Source: Musa acuminata AAA Group (Eukaryota; Streptophyta; Magnoliopsida; Zingiberales; Musaceae). Taken from it: a DNA stretch of 64,000 nucleotides. Positions within the stretch are counted from its first letter, which is position 1; every line of letters starts with the position of its first letter. Positions 1-10,740 of this stretch are shown piece by piece. The DNA is taken from contig NC_088357.1 of assembly GCF_036884655.1 (NCBI RefSeq), positions 11,437,501 to 11,501,500 of the forward strand. The letters are read 5' to 3'. Under the pieces are notes generated by a model that searched no databases, was not told the DNA's origin, and was given only the letters and a program-made list of their open reading frames with translations. The translations under genes and the position numbers were made by a program.

Positions 1-600
1 AGTCTTGTAGTATTTAAAATGGACTCTTAATCATCGACTTCTTCTTCGTAAACATTCATTACTTTATGTTCACTCCTTCGTTAATACTGATTGGATAGCA
101 ACATTGATAATATTGAACCATCACCACCACCGTTGTAGAACTCAACTCTTCACCGATCTAATATAGAAACTTTGATATCAACTCCAAATCTACTTCTATA
201 ATATGTCTACAATATATTATGATAATGTTGGTACCATATATCTATACGTCAATCTACTATTTCACTCATATATAAAAAATATTATTATTATGAAAAATAT
301 TACTATTAACTTCTATTTTGTTAGAGATTAAATTATCAAATATTAATTATATATTTCTTATATACATAATCAACTAACAAACTCCCTCACACAATCTCTC
401 ACTCGTAAAATATTTCATAAAATATTCCAATTATATCCTTCTAAAATTGACATAGAAAATTAATCTTACATACTATTGATCAAAACTTATGATAAAGATT
501 AGAGAAAATTAATCAATTTATGATTTGATGATTTGAGTATCAAATATAAATTTAAATAACTGATTTTATTAATCGATCGGAAATCTCCCTGAATAAATAA
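1..600. other. AT-rich intergenic DNA, no gene seen
   Basis: Strongly AT-rich sequence with no open reading frame of note, no splice-like structure and no clear repeat boundary. I see nothing in it that supports a gene. Confidence 0.6.
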
Positions 601-1390
601 AATCATCTTTTAAAGACGTCCGTCGCCTCCACCTCCCTACCCTTCTCCCTTCACTCTCCTCCTCCCTCCCTTCCCCGCCGCCCATCCTTCCTCGTCATGG
701 TGGGAGCAGGCGGGTAGAGAGGAGGCGGGCGGCGAGGGTGCGAGCGGTGGAGGTGGCCTCTGTGCAACGTCGCCCGCCCCCGACCGTTGTCGCCAGCGCC
801 CATCGCGAGCGGCGCCGTCCATCGCCTCCTCCCCCTCTTTCCTTCCCCCCTCTCCTCCTCCTCACTCCTCCACCGCCGCCTCTATGCAGCGTCGCCCGCG
901 GACAGCATCCTTATCCCCCTTCCTCAGCCAGGCCATCGCTCTCCCCCTTCCTCGCGATCGGTCACCGCTCCACTTTCCTCGCGACCGGTCGCGCGCTCCC
1001 CCTTCCGAGCGAAGATGAGGAGCTCCCTGTCCGCGCCGCCCTCGGCCTCCACCATCCTCGTCGATAAAAGATGGGAAGCCCTCTGGCCCCGCTCATGGGG
1101 CCCTCGTCGGCCACGAGTCCCGCCTCTCCGTGGTGCGAACAGGGGATAGCGCCGGCGACACTGCACAACCGTGGGCAGTGGCAAAGGGGGGGAGGAGACG
1201 ACATGCCATGAGGGGAGGAGGAGAAGGGGGAAGGGAAGGGAGGAGGGGGAGCAGGGGTGGTGATGGCGGTGGCGGCGGCAACGGCGACTATGGTCGGCGA
1301 CGGCCTGTGAAGAACCAGAGGTTTTTCTATCAAATTGATGAAAAAAGGCGGCTTCCGGTAAAAACCAATTCAGAGGGTGTCGTTTGATAA
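601..1390. repeat. GC-rich low-complexity island of unknown origin
   Basis: An abrupt GC-rich block lies between AT-rich flanks. It is dominated by CCTCC, GGAGG and CCGCC runs, which keep several frames on both strands open at once. The implied peptides are Pro/Arg/Ser-rich and resemble no protein family I know, so I do not call a gene. It could be a transposable-element fragment or the GC-rich leader of a lost gene. About 300 bases separate it from the BKI1-like start codon. Confidence 0.45.
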
Positions 1391-1684
1391 AAGTTCGATG
1401 TTAAAAGATTATACTTCATTTATTTCAAATTTGATGTTGTAAGTTACTGCCCGTAGTATAGAAAGCTTCATGCCAGAGTGGCATATGAGCTGGATAATGA
1501 TGCTGATTTGGGGCACTCACATTGGCATGGTGGTCCAACTTCGCGCACGTAATTTTTCACGTGGCAAACGCGTAGCTCGTTCTTAAAAGCCAAGTCTCTG
1601 CTGCACCTGCTTCCTTCCCCCCGCAGAAAACTACCTCCACAGCATTGGCATCTGATCGCGGTCAAAGCAAGGTAGCGGCCGCGG

Positions 1685-2785
1685 ATGGAGCGGACAAGAG
1701 ACGGGGATGGGCCGAGGGGAAGCGGCGGCGCGCCTGCGCTCTCCTTCTTCCCGTCCCCGTCCTCGTCCTCTTCCTCCGACTTCGAGTTCACTGTCTCCCT
1801 CTCCCCCTCCTCCAAGCGCTCCTGCTCCCAGTTGTGCCCCGCCGACGAGCTCTTCTACAAAGGCCAGCTCCTCCCCCTCCACCTCTCCCCTCGCATCTCC
1901 ATGGTCCGAACCCTCATCCTCGCCTCCGCCTCCTCCTCCTCCACCGACACCACCACCACCGAATCTCGCGACTCCAACGGCAGCTCCTCCTCCTCCGCCT
2001 TCTCCGTCGCCGACCTCATCCTCCCGGAGTGCGACTCCTCCCGTCCCAGCTCCGTCACCGAGGAGGACGCCCGGCGAATCTCCCCCACCAAGCGCCCCGG
2101 CGGTTCCAAGTACCTCTCCTTCTTGGCCACCCGCTTCTCCTCTGTCTTCCTCCACCGCGGCAGCAAGAAACTAGACCCGTCCGCCGATCCCAGCATCAGC
2201 ATTCCCGCCCCTCCTCCTCATCCGACTAAGCGAGCAAACTCCTCGTCCTCGTCGTCGGCAAAGGAGGTTATCAAGAAGTACGTCAAGAAGGTAAAGCCGA
2301 TCTACGAGAAACTGTCTTTACTGCAGCAGAGGCACAACCAGCAGCAGCCACCGCCGCCGCCGCAGCACCATCAGCGGAAGAAGACATTCTCCTTCTCGAT
2401 CAAGAAGGAAAGAATGCTCGCTAGTTCGGGCAAAAAGAATGTCCTGGTTGTTGATCGCAACAATGCCCGCGGAAAGGGCACCGAGCACTCCTACTCCCAG
2501 TCCTTCTCCGGCAACCTGCTCGGCCACCCTGCCAGGAAGAAGCAGTGGGCTGCGAGCTGCCCTTCCTCCATGCGGTCTTCACCCAGCCACTCGGGTCTGC
2601 TCTACATGAGCGGGGGTGGATTTCCTGAGCCTCCTCCCGCTCTGTCGCTGTCGGCTTCGTCAATGGAGGAGTTGCAGAGCGCCATACAAGGCGCCATCGC
2701 CCACTGCAAAAGCTCCATGATCCAAGCGAATCGGAAGAAGGCACCAGATTTGGCAGGCAACGAGAAGGAGATCGACAGATCATGA
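1685..2785 (+). CDS. BKI1: BKI1-like BRI1 kinase inhibitor (MAKR family)
   Basis: Single-exon gene for a 366-residue protein. In Arabidopsis, BKI1 sits at the inner plasma membrane and its C-terminal tail blocks the brassinosteroid receptor kinase BRI1; phosphorylation releases it to the cytosol. Features seen in order: a Ser-rich N-terminus with FEFTVSL (33-39); ADELFYKGQLLPLHL (53-67), a motif shared across the MAKR/BKI1 family; Ser/Thr-rich linkers; a basic membrane-binding stretch AKEVIKKYVKKVKPIYEKL (192-210) with a Tyr inside it; Gln/Pro runs; basic RKKTFSFSIKKER (231-243); SYSQSFSGNLLG (269-280); and the C-terminal receptor-binding motif SMEELQSAIQGAIAHCKSS (326-344). The C-terminal motif points to BKI1 rather than to the more distant MAKRs. 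The start is the first ATG of the conserved frame. Function is inferred from the family. Confidence 0.88.
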   Translation: MERTRDGDGPRGSGGAPALSFFPSPSSSSSSDFEFTVSLSPSSKRSCSQLCPADELFYKGQLLPLHLSPRISMVRTLILASASSSSTDTTTTESRDSNGSSSSSAFSVADLILPECDSSRPSSVTEEDARRISPTKRPGGSKYLSFLATRFSSVFLHRGSKKLDPSADPSISIPAPPPHPTKRANSSSSSSAKEVIKKYVKKVKPIYEKLSLLQQRHNQQQPPPPPQHHQRKKTFSFSIKKERMLASSGKKNVLVVDRNNARGKGTEHSYSQSFSGNLLGHPARKKQWAASCPSSMRSSPSHSGLLYMSGGGFPEPPPALSLSASSMEELQSAIQGAIAHCKSSMIQANRKKAPDLAGNEKEIDRS

Positions 2786-4446
2786 GAAGAACACCACTGT
2801 ACTTGCGTGGCCAAGCCATTCTGTTTGTGTTTTCGCTTCAGAAAGATCGATTAGATGTCAGTAGTATTTAGCTTGTCACAACACTGTGAGATCCACAACA
2901 TCTATCAACACTGTGGATGCCTTGCCTTGCTTTTCTTTCTCTCCAATTAAATTCTTCTCTACAATCTATTCGTTTGGATATTGCCTGGTTCGCATCAATC
3001 TATCGCCAACACGCGCAAGATCCACCCAAAGTAATCTCGGGTCTACATCCTATTTCATTTCCAACTCTGGCGTGAGAGTATATAGGATCGAAGATGATGA
3101 CTGGTTTAATTCCCTCCGGGAGAAACAGTAAAGAGATCACTTTTACGACCTGCACTGGTTGCTGACTCTTGTACTAGGTCAAATCCATGCCTTTTCCTCT
3201 CTCATCTAGTCTCGTCGGAGCTCTCGGCAGCCATTCTTTTACTTCTTCCAGAGCTGACTTCACTGCCCTGTACCTGAACCCATGTGAAGTAGATAAATGG
3301 TGTCCATCTTCTTTTACGTTTCATGACACTTCCATTTGTGCTCTCTCTCTCTTTCTCTCTCTTTCTCAACAAGAATAGTAGCATCGACATAACAAAGAGA
3401 TGATCACAGAAAGATCAAGGAAATCGGCAAGACAGTCTTTCTGCATCACGACGATGGTTATCATTGGATTCTGTACGTGATGGTGGATTAGAAAGATAAG
3501 TTAAAACCTGGAATCTGATCAGCGATATCTGACACAGAGGATATATATTTGTTTCATAAAAGGAAGGCGAACATGTAAAGAGGAAGAATAAACAAACCCT
3601 ACTCTCCATCATCCAGCTGATACGATCCGGCGGAGGAAGGAAGGAAGGGAAACGGGAGAGAAGTCGACAACCCACTAAGATTCCACAAGTCCACAGCTAC
3701 CGACAACCGGGGATTAAAAGTAATGGAAACGAGGTGGTGGGGAGCCGCAGTTTAGGGTTTTCTTTGTCGACTTGCGAGACCGAGGAGCATGGCGTTGCGC
3801 AGGGCGGGACCGCTCACACATGAACATGTTGGAGTCGGCCAGCTGACGCATGGCTCTCGAGGCGTACTCTCCGATGAGACTCCATGAGCAGCTCCGATCC
3901 AGCAGAATCACAGGTGGGCAGAGAGAGAGAGAGAGAGAACACATACAATATACTGTGTTTGGGGAGATTTAATTATTCATCCGGGTTGCCAACGATCAAT
4001 CTAGTTCAAGTTGATAAAATTAGACCACAACATCATGTGCAAATGCAGATGCAAGATTAGATAGAAGTAACTTGAAAGATTGGTCGGCTGTTCTAACCAT
4101 ATGTTGGCATGTGCCTGTGCAGATGCTTATACTGATGGATCAAAGGCTTCGCATGTGGAGTAGCTTCCTTGAGGGATGTGGTTTTGACAAGATGTCAAAG
4201 CTAATATTTGTTAAATATGGGAATTATCAGATTGTTTAGTGTAATAAACTTCTGCTGTTCAACAGGAAAGTAATAAATCATCAATATTATGAATTAAATA
4301 TCATCAAAATTTTGTGAATAATAAATAGTTCTAAATGCTAATCGAGATTTAGTTTCGAGAACTATGAAATAAAAAAAAAACAAGAAAAATGACCCTGGGA
4401 ATTGAGGAATTTTCTAAATGATATATTTTAATTATAATTTAACGAA
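2786..4446. other. 3' flank of the BKI1-like gene and intergenic DNA
   Basis: The first few hundred bases are probably the 3' UTR. A CT-rich microsatellite lies at about 3341-3367 and a short GA run at about 3921-3938. A minus-strand frame at 3714-3944 (76 residues) contains WSLIGEYASRAMRQLADSN and looks more protein-like than its surroundings, but I recognise no family, so I do not call it a gene. The rest is AT-rich and featureless. Confidence 0.4.
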
Positions 4447-4451
4447 AAATT
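4447..4451. repeat. Left target-site duplication of the LTR element
   Basis: AAATT directly precedes the first TGTTGAAT of the 5' LTR and is repeated exactly after the CCTAACA end of the 3' LTR (8521-8525). A 5-bp duplication is what LTR-retrotransposon integrase makes. Confidence 0.85.
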
Positions 4452-5985
4452 TGTTGAATATCATTTTTTTATGATGAAAAGTGTTTATGATTTGATCTGT
4501 GTTTTAAGTGACGTAGGAAGCTTCGATCAGAGAGAGACAATTGAAGTAGGAAGAATCATATTGGGCTAGAGAAAAATGTGTCAAAAGATTGGACATCGAG
4601 TAGAAAGATCGGTCGACGTATCGATAGAAGGCTTCAGGCCATGGATTCAGACATCGGATGAAGAAGAGCAAAAATTGTACTAAGGAAATCGGAGTTTCGG
4701 AGATCAACTGGTCGACTGGGCAATAGGCCACAAGAGAGGACGATGCGTCGAAGAATCGAATGAAGCATCGATGAACCAATAATATGTCGGATAACTTTGA
4801 TTCAAACTTTATAATAATTGTCTAGATCAAAGTAGGTTTTAAGTATACAGGATTAACTACGATAGTAAGACATAAAGCAAAATGAAGTCCTTGAGTCAAG
4901 AACGAGATTTCATTGGGAGTTCAAGAGTTCGTCAGAAGTCTAGACGTTTGTCATAAGTTCTGTTGGAATTGACCGAGAAGTCCAGGAGCTTGCTAAAGAA
5001 GCTCATCGGAACTCACCAAGAAGATCGTCGTGAAGTCCAGTAGCTTGACGGGAGTTCGCTAGAATATTGTCGAGAGATCGTCGGAAGTTTGCCAGAAGAT
5101 CGTTGGAAGCTTGTCGAAAGAAACCTAGACTTACGAACTTGTTTTAGCTTAGTAAATATCTTAAAATTCAAAGTTAGTATATAATTAGGTTGGAATTAGG
5201 CCAACTCAATGAGGGGTCAATTGGGCCCAAGTTTGGGCTGTGTTGGGCCAAGTGATAGGCCCAAGCAATACCCAACAGGTGGCACCATCGTGGCATAGTC
5301 TCTGAGATAGTGTCAAGTGGTGGTACCACTAATCTGGGTGATGGTACTGCACAGACATAGTCTTCCAAGCAGTGGTACTGCCAGACTGGATAATGGTACC
5401 GCCCAACACAAGTGGTGGTACCGTCAGGACCCGAGAAACTCGAGATGAGACTCTTTTAAGCTCCAAGTTTGAATTCACTTGAGGTCTATAAATATCCATC
5501 TCAACCATGGTTAAAAAATACAAGAATTGAGAGCAAAATAGAAGAAAAACACTATTGTAATCTTGTAAGAACTCCTCTCAAAGCTCTAAGTGTTAGTATA
5601 ATTTAAGAGAGGAGTAAGTGGGGGTGTAAAGGTTCTCTCTTGAGCCTACAAAAGGAGAATAGAGTTGTAAAGAGGTGGTTGATCTTCGCCTATTGAAGAA
5701 AGACCATTCGTGGATGCTAGTGGCCTTGACGGAAGAGGAATCGATGGAGTGGATGTAGGTCACGACGATTGAACCACTATAAAAATCTGGTTTGCATTTC
5801 TTTTGAGCAATTACTTTAATTGCAAACTGTCTTACTTGTTTACTTTCTCATTACACTCTTTCATACGCTTTCAAAGTTTAGCATTTTCGATATCGGTTTT
5901 TATCGAACATACAAAAATTTCAAAACCGACGTAATTTTATCTGCTGCACTAATTCACTCCCTCGAGTGCTGACTCATTCCTAATA
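4452..5985 (+). repeat. 5' LTR of the copia-type element
   Basis: Begins TGTTGAATATC and ends CCTAATA, a decayed CCTAACA, just before the primer-binding site. It aligns end to end with the 3' LTR. Near 5270-5430 it holds degenerate repeats of a GTGGTACCGCC-like box. A TATAAATA sequence near 5487, followed by a CT-rich leader, is a plausible LTR promoter. Confidence 0.87.
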
Positions 5986-5987
5986 GT

Positions 5988-6000
5988 TGGTATCAGAGCC
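5988..6000 (+). other. Primer-binding site (initiator tRNA-Met)
   Basis: TGGTATCAGAGCC begins two bases after the 5' LTR. It is the usual plant primer-binding site complementary to the 3' end of initiator methionine tRNA, and it fixes the element's orientation as plus strand. Confidence 0.9.
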
Positions 6001-6079
6001 TCGTTTTTCTCATTTGGTTTAACACCTAAGAGAAATGATTCTTTTCAACTTTCAAGATGTATTTTTCATCTTTCGTCCT

Positions 6080-6642
6080 CCCATGTTTAATGGGACAGAC
6101 TACACTTATTGGAAAACTTATATGAAAGTTTTCTTGTTTTCTTTATATTTAAATTTATGAAATATTATGTAAAATGTCTTTCAAAAATCTTATACTCTAA
6201 TAAAAGAATGGAATTATTTGGAGAAAAAACTTTTTTCTTTAAATGCTAGAGCTATGAACGCTCTATTTTGTGTCTTGAGCAAAAATGAGTTTAATCGAGT
6301 TTCTATTGCGAAACAACTTTCGATATTTGACATACTCTTGAAACCACACATGAAGGCACTAGTAGAGTTAAAGATTTAAAGATTAATCTTTTGATGCATG
6401 ATTTTAAGTTGTTTCGAATGGAACCAAGTGAGACTATTGGAGACATATACACCCGTTTTATGGATATCGTCAATAGTTTAAAAGCATTTGGCAAATGTTT
6501 TTCAAATTTTAAATTTGTTAATAAAATATTAAGATCCCTTCCGAAGAGTTGGGACCCTAAAGTAACGACCATTCAAGAGGCTAATGATTTGAACTATTTT
6601 CCACTTGAAGAACTTATTGGGTCTTTAATGACCTATGTTTAA
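6080..6642 (+). pseudogene. Decayed copia gag (UBN2-type) remnant
   Basis: Read across frames with several stops, this stretch shows the copia capsid pattern: PPMFNGTDYTYWKTYMKVFL near the start, then WNYLEKKLFSLNARAMNALF, then an open segment (6391-6642) with LFRMEPSETIGDIYTRFMDI, KILRSLPKSWDPKVTTIQEA and LEELIGSLMTY. These match the UBN2/gag-polypeptide family of Ty1/copia elements. No zinc knuckle or protease follows. Stops and frame changes between about 6160 and 6390 rule out a complete Gag. Confidence 0.82.
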
Positions 6643-6876
6643 ACACTTACTAGTTGCATTTCTCCTTTCTATCGATGACAAAGGGGGAGAAGTTACAATG
6701 ACAATCATGCATGGAATGATGTATTGAATGATTTGATTATGCATGATTTTATGATGACGTGTTATAAATATTAACGATTAAATTTTCTTTGACTTGAATT
6801 CAATTTGAATTCAAGAATTCTATCAATATGGCACGGGGAGTTAAGGTTGACTCCATCGTCAATTGATTGTCATCAT

Positions 6877-6889
6877 TAAAAAGGGAAAC
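6877..6889 (+). other. Polypurine tract of the LTR element
   Basis: AAAAAGGGAAACA lies just before the TGTTGAAT start of the 3' LTR, where the plus-strand primer is expected. A second purine run, AAAGGGGGAGAAG, lies about 200 bases upstream near 6670. Confidence 0.7.
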
Positions 6890-6891
6890 AT

Positions 6892-8520
6892 TGTTGAATT
6901 TCGCATTTTGATGATGAAACCAATTGATAGTGTTTATGATTTGATTTGTGTTTTGAGTGACATAGGAAGCTTAAATCAGGGAGAGACAATTGAAGCAGGA
7001 AGAATCATGTTGGGCCAGAGAAAAACATGTCAGAAGATTGGACGTCGAGCCGAAGGATCGGTCGACATATCAACATAAGGCTTCGGGCTATGGATTTGGG
7101 CATCAAGCCAAGAAAAGTGGAAATTGTGCCAAGGAAATCAGTGTTGCAGAGGTCAACTAGTCGATTGGGCAATAGGCTGCAAGAGAGGACGATACGCCGA
7201 AGAATCAGACGAAGCGTCGGTGAACCAATGACATATTAGACAACTTTGATTCAAGCTTTATAATAATTGTCTAGATTGAAGTAGGTTTTAAGTGTGCAGG
7301 ATTAACTACGATAGCAAGGTATAAAGCAAAATAAAGTTCCAAAGTCAAGAATGAGATTTTGTTGGGAGTTCAAGAGTTCGTCAGAAGTCCAAATGTTCGT
7401 CGGAAGTTCTACCGGAATTGATCGAGAAGTCCAGAAGCTTGCCAAAGAAGTTTGTTGGAACTCGCCAAAAAGATTGTCGTGAAGTCCAGGAGCTTGCTGA
7501 GAGTTCGCTGGAATATTACCGAGAGATCGTCGGAAGTTTACCGAAAGATTGTCGGAAGCTCACCGGAAGAAACCTAGACTTACGGACTTATTTAGCTTAG
7601 TAAATGTCTTAAAATTCGTAGTTATTACATAATTGAGTTAGAATTGAGCCAATTCAATTAGGGTCAATTGGGCCCAAGTTTGAGCTGTATTGGGCCAAGT
7701 GAAAGACCCAAATAATGACCCAACAGATGGCACCATCGTGGCACAATCTCCGAAATTATGGTGGTGGTGTCGCTAGACTGGGCGGTGGTACCACCTAGTG
7801 GTAGTGTCAAGTGGTGGTATCACTAGTTTGGGCAGTGGTATTGCCCAGACATAGTCTTCCAAGCGGTGGTATCACTAGACTAGGCGGTGGTACTGCCCAG
7901 TGCCAGTACTGCATGCAATGGTATCGCCCAGCACAGGCGATGGTACCACCAGGACTCGAAAAACCCAAGATGAGACTCTTTTAGACTCCAAGTTTGAATC
8001 CACTTGAGACCTATAAATACTCCTCTCATCCCTGGTTAAAAAATACAATAATTGAGAGTAAAATAGAAGAACAACGCTATTGTAATCTTGTGAGAACTCT
8101 TCTCAAAGCTCTAAGTGTTAGTGTAGTTTGAGAGAGAAGTAAGTTGGGGTGTAAAAAGATTCTCTCCTCAACCTGCAAAAGAAAAACAGAGTTGTAAAAA
8201 GGTGGTTGGTCTTCGCCTATTGAAGGAAGACCGTTAGTGGATGCTAGTGGCCTCGATGGAAGAGGAATCGATAGAGTGGATGTAGGTCACGATGATTGAA
8301 CCATTATAAAAATTTGGTTTACATTTCTTTTCAGCAATTTACTTTAATTACAAACTGTCTTAATTGTTTACTTTCTCATTACACTCTTCCAAATGCTTTC
8401 AAAGTTTAGCATTTCCGATATCAGTTTTCATCGAATGTACAAAAATTTCAGAATCGACGTAATTTTATTCGCTGAACTAATTCACCCCCTCCTCCTCTTA
8501 GTGTCGACTCGTTCCTAACA
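6892..8520 (+). repeat. 3' LTR of the copia-type element
   Basis: Begins TGTTGAATTTC and ends CGTTCCTAACA, followed by the AAATT target duplication. It is about 95 bp longer than the 5' LTR because it keeps more units of the GGTGGTACC box repeat at about 7740-7960. The short frames that run through it at 6863-7600 are chance. Confidence 0.87.
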
Positions 8521-8525
8521 AAATT

Positions 8526-9531
8526 ATCGAGCATAAGGAAAATAGTAGCAAGTCATCACCTTCTACATTAAGAAATCATCACCAATTATACACCGTCAAA
8601 GGTATTTTCTGATATAGGATAGATATATGGATACTAATTTTAGAATTTTTACCTGCTTCTATTTGGTCGTAGTTGGAATCGATAATTTTATTTTGATTTG
8701 ATCAAATAAAAAAATATGCACCATCAAATGAAATCTCCACTGAGGTTTTCAAACATCAATCTAATACGATTGACTAAACAGAACCTTCTGATGATAAATT
8801 TTGTTTCTTCATAATTCATTAGAACTATTTTTATTAGTCAATTACTACTAAAAGAAATTTGCCTATATTCGTTAAAAAAATAAAATAGTGACTCGATGTG
8901 CTTTTCTTCCAATATGAAATCTTACAAAGTTTTCGAATCAGTTGATGGAAAAATCATTTTTTCTTGATCGCTTTTTATTATCTCATCTAGAATTAATTTT
9001 TTAGTTAATGAAATAATTATTATGCCCAAAGGATTTGACAACATTAGGATATCAAAATAATTTCGATATGTTCGTTAGAATGGGAAATTTGTAATCCCAT
9101 CGATTATTAGTTTCCCAACTAATAAATATACAAAGAATTAGAACAAACTAAACTTCTGAAAAAAAAGAAAATTACACAAATATCCATCTAAAGTTAATGA
9201 TTTTTATGTTTTATATCTTAAATTCAAGTTTAGTTATATATTTACCGAAAACTAATATCTTCGTCAGTTGAGCATTAACATAATAACAATAAATTCAAAT
9301 AAATACGAATACGCTTATCAAACATATGAAATTGGATTTGTGCACAAAGGAGTTATGTAGGATCTCATTAATGTTATCCTGTCTTAGTTATATATCTATT
9401 GATGGAAATGATGCTTAGAAACTATATCAATTATGAGATATTACTAACATGAGTTTTATTATTAATTAAGTCAAGAGTTATAAATGAGGGCTAAAGTGAT
9501 ACATTCCTATTTAAAAGGTTATAGACATGGA

Positions 9532-9534
<3 letters not shown>
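8526..9534. other. AT-rich intergenic DNA, no gene seen
   Basis: AT-rich sequence with no coding-like frame, splice structure or bounded repeat that I can see. Confidence 0.55.

Positions 9535-9582
<48 letters not shown>
9535..9582. repeat. (AT)n microsatellite
   Basis: Uninterrupted alternating A and T of about 24 units. Confidence 0.97.
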
Positions 9583-9584
<2 letters not shown>

Positions 9585-9679
9585 AACGTATACAACTTAA
9601 AATCAAATCGATGTAATTAAGTTACAAGAGAATTTATGTTCTTAATCTTTTAAAACAATATACAAACTGAGTTATAGAG

Positions 9680-9749
<70 letters not shown>

Positions 9750-9890
9750 GTATATATGTATATATATGTATATGTATATATGTATATATATGTATATACA
9801 TATATGTATATATATGTATATACATATATGTATATATATGTATATGTATATATATGTATATTTATATATATGTATATTTATATATATGTA

Positions 9891-9956
<66 letters not shown>
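9680..9956. repeat. Compound (AT)n/(TATG)n microsatellite
   Basis: About 277 bases of alternating A/T with regularly spaced G or C substitutions (TATATG, TATACA). Both strands encode artefactual Tyr-Ile repeats. Repeat length in assemblies of such tracts is unreliable. Confidence 0.97.
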
Positions 9957-10379
9957 ATCGGCCCGATCTCGACCATCGCCAACAGCACTCCCTCCTGAGG
10001 GCCCAGTCACCTCATCATCCAGATCACCCTGTAACCACTTCATCATCCAGATCTCCCTCCTGAGGGCTCTCGATATCGATCGATGGATCTAGCCGTGTTG
10101 ACTCACCGACCACAATATATTTATTCGCTGAAAGAAGAGAAGCTTTGTTATGATCAACTCTTTTTCCTGGATGAAGGTCAACAGGGCGAATATCAAGAAT
10201 TTATCGGAAATATGTTTTCAACAAATTAATAGCAGAAAAAAACATTCATTACAATAAGATGAAGTATCAACATAATACAATTCATTCCATACGTATGAAG
10301 TGCAATATAAACTTTTGAAGGAATATTCATACAAATATGACGCGGACAGCACTGTAATTATAATATCTTTTGACCGGCT
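9957..10379. other. Intergenic DNA upstream of the villin locus
   Basis: A short GC-richer patch (9957-10085) contains two copies of CCTCCTGAGGGC and two of ACTTCATCATCCAGAT-like sequence, probably a repeat fragment. The remainder is AT-rich without a gene. Confidence 0.4.
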
Positions 10380-10740
10380 TCCCTCCTTTTTACTGCTACT
10401 GATCGTTGGGGGTGAGATGGGAGACGGCGACAGCGGCATTCACTCACTTTTACAATCCTCGCTCCTTCCGCAAACGTCCTTGCCTTCGTCTCCCCTTTCC
10501 CCTTCTCATTTCCTTCCCCCGTCTCCCACAGAACTTCTTGGACACGCCGGCATTCCCTCCGCTCCCCTCTCTGATTCGGTTCCGGGTGGGTCGATTGCGT
10601 CGTGGTTGGTCTCGGACACCCGATCGGCCCTTCCCAGATCCTGCGCTTCTGCTCTCTTTCGTTTACATGATCTCCGCCATCTCGTTGGTCTGGAGTCCAA
10701 CTTCTTGTACTTGGAATCAGGTTATGGTTTTGCGAGAACC
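10380..10740 (+). other. Probable 5' leader exon of the villin locus
   Basis: A pyrimidine-rich, GC-richer block ahead of the villin start, typical of a plant 5' UTR exon, followed by AT-rich intron-like DNA to the first coding exon at 12281. Its long open frame shows no family resemblance and overlaps frames on the other strand, so I read it as non-coding leader. The exon boundary is not fixed. Confidence 0.4.

Larger units (their letters stand above)
4452..8520 (+). mobile_element. Non-autonomous Ty1/copia-type LTR retrotransposon
   Basis: Complete element of about 4.07 kb. It has two LTRs with TG...CA-type ends, an initiator tRNA-Met primer-binding site directly after the 5' LTR, a decayed gag fragment, a purine tract before the 3' LTR and a perfect 5-bp target duplication. 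The internal region is only about 0.9 kb and lacks protease, integrase, reverse transcriptase and RNase H, so it would have to be mobilised in trans. The LTRs differ by many substitutions and by about 95 bp in length, which implies an old insertion. The copia assignment rests on the gag remnant. Confidence 0.88.

Noticed and set aside
637..1387. Several overlapping frames on both strands
   Set aside because: Low-complexity GC-rich DNA keeps all frames open. The peptides are Pro/Arg/Ser runs without family motifs.
1468..2819. Other-frame and antisense frames over the BKI1-like gene
   Set aside because: They are shadows of a GC-rich coding exon. Only frame 1685-2785 carries conserved motifs.
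6863..7600. Frames within the 3' LTR
   Set aside because: LTR sequence with no Gag or Pol similarity. The matching region of the 5' LTR does not conserve the frames.
9634..10063. Tyr-Ile repeat proteins on both strands
   Set aside because: They are translations of the AT/TATG microsatellite, not genes.
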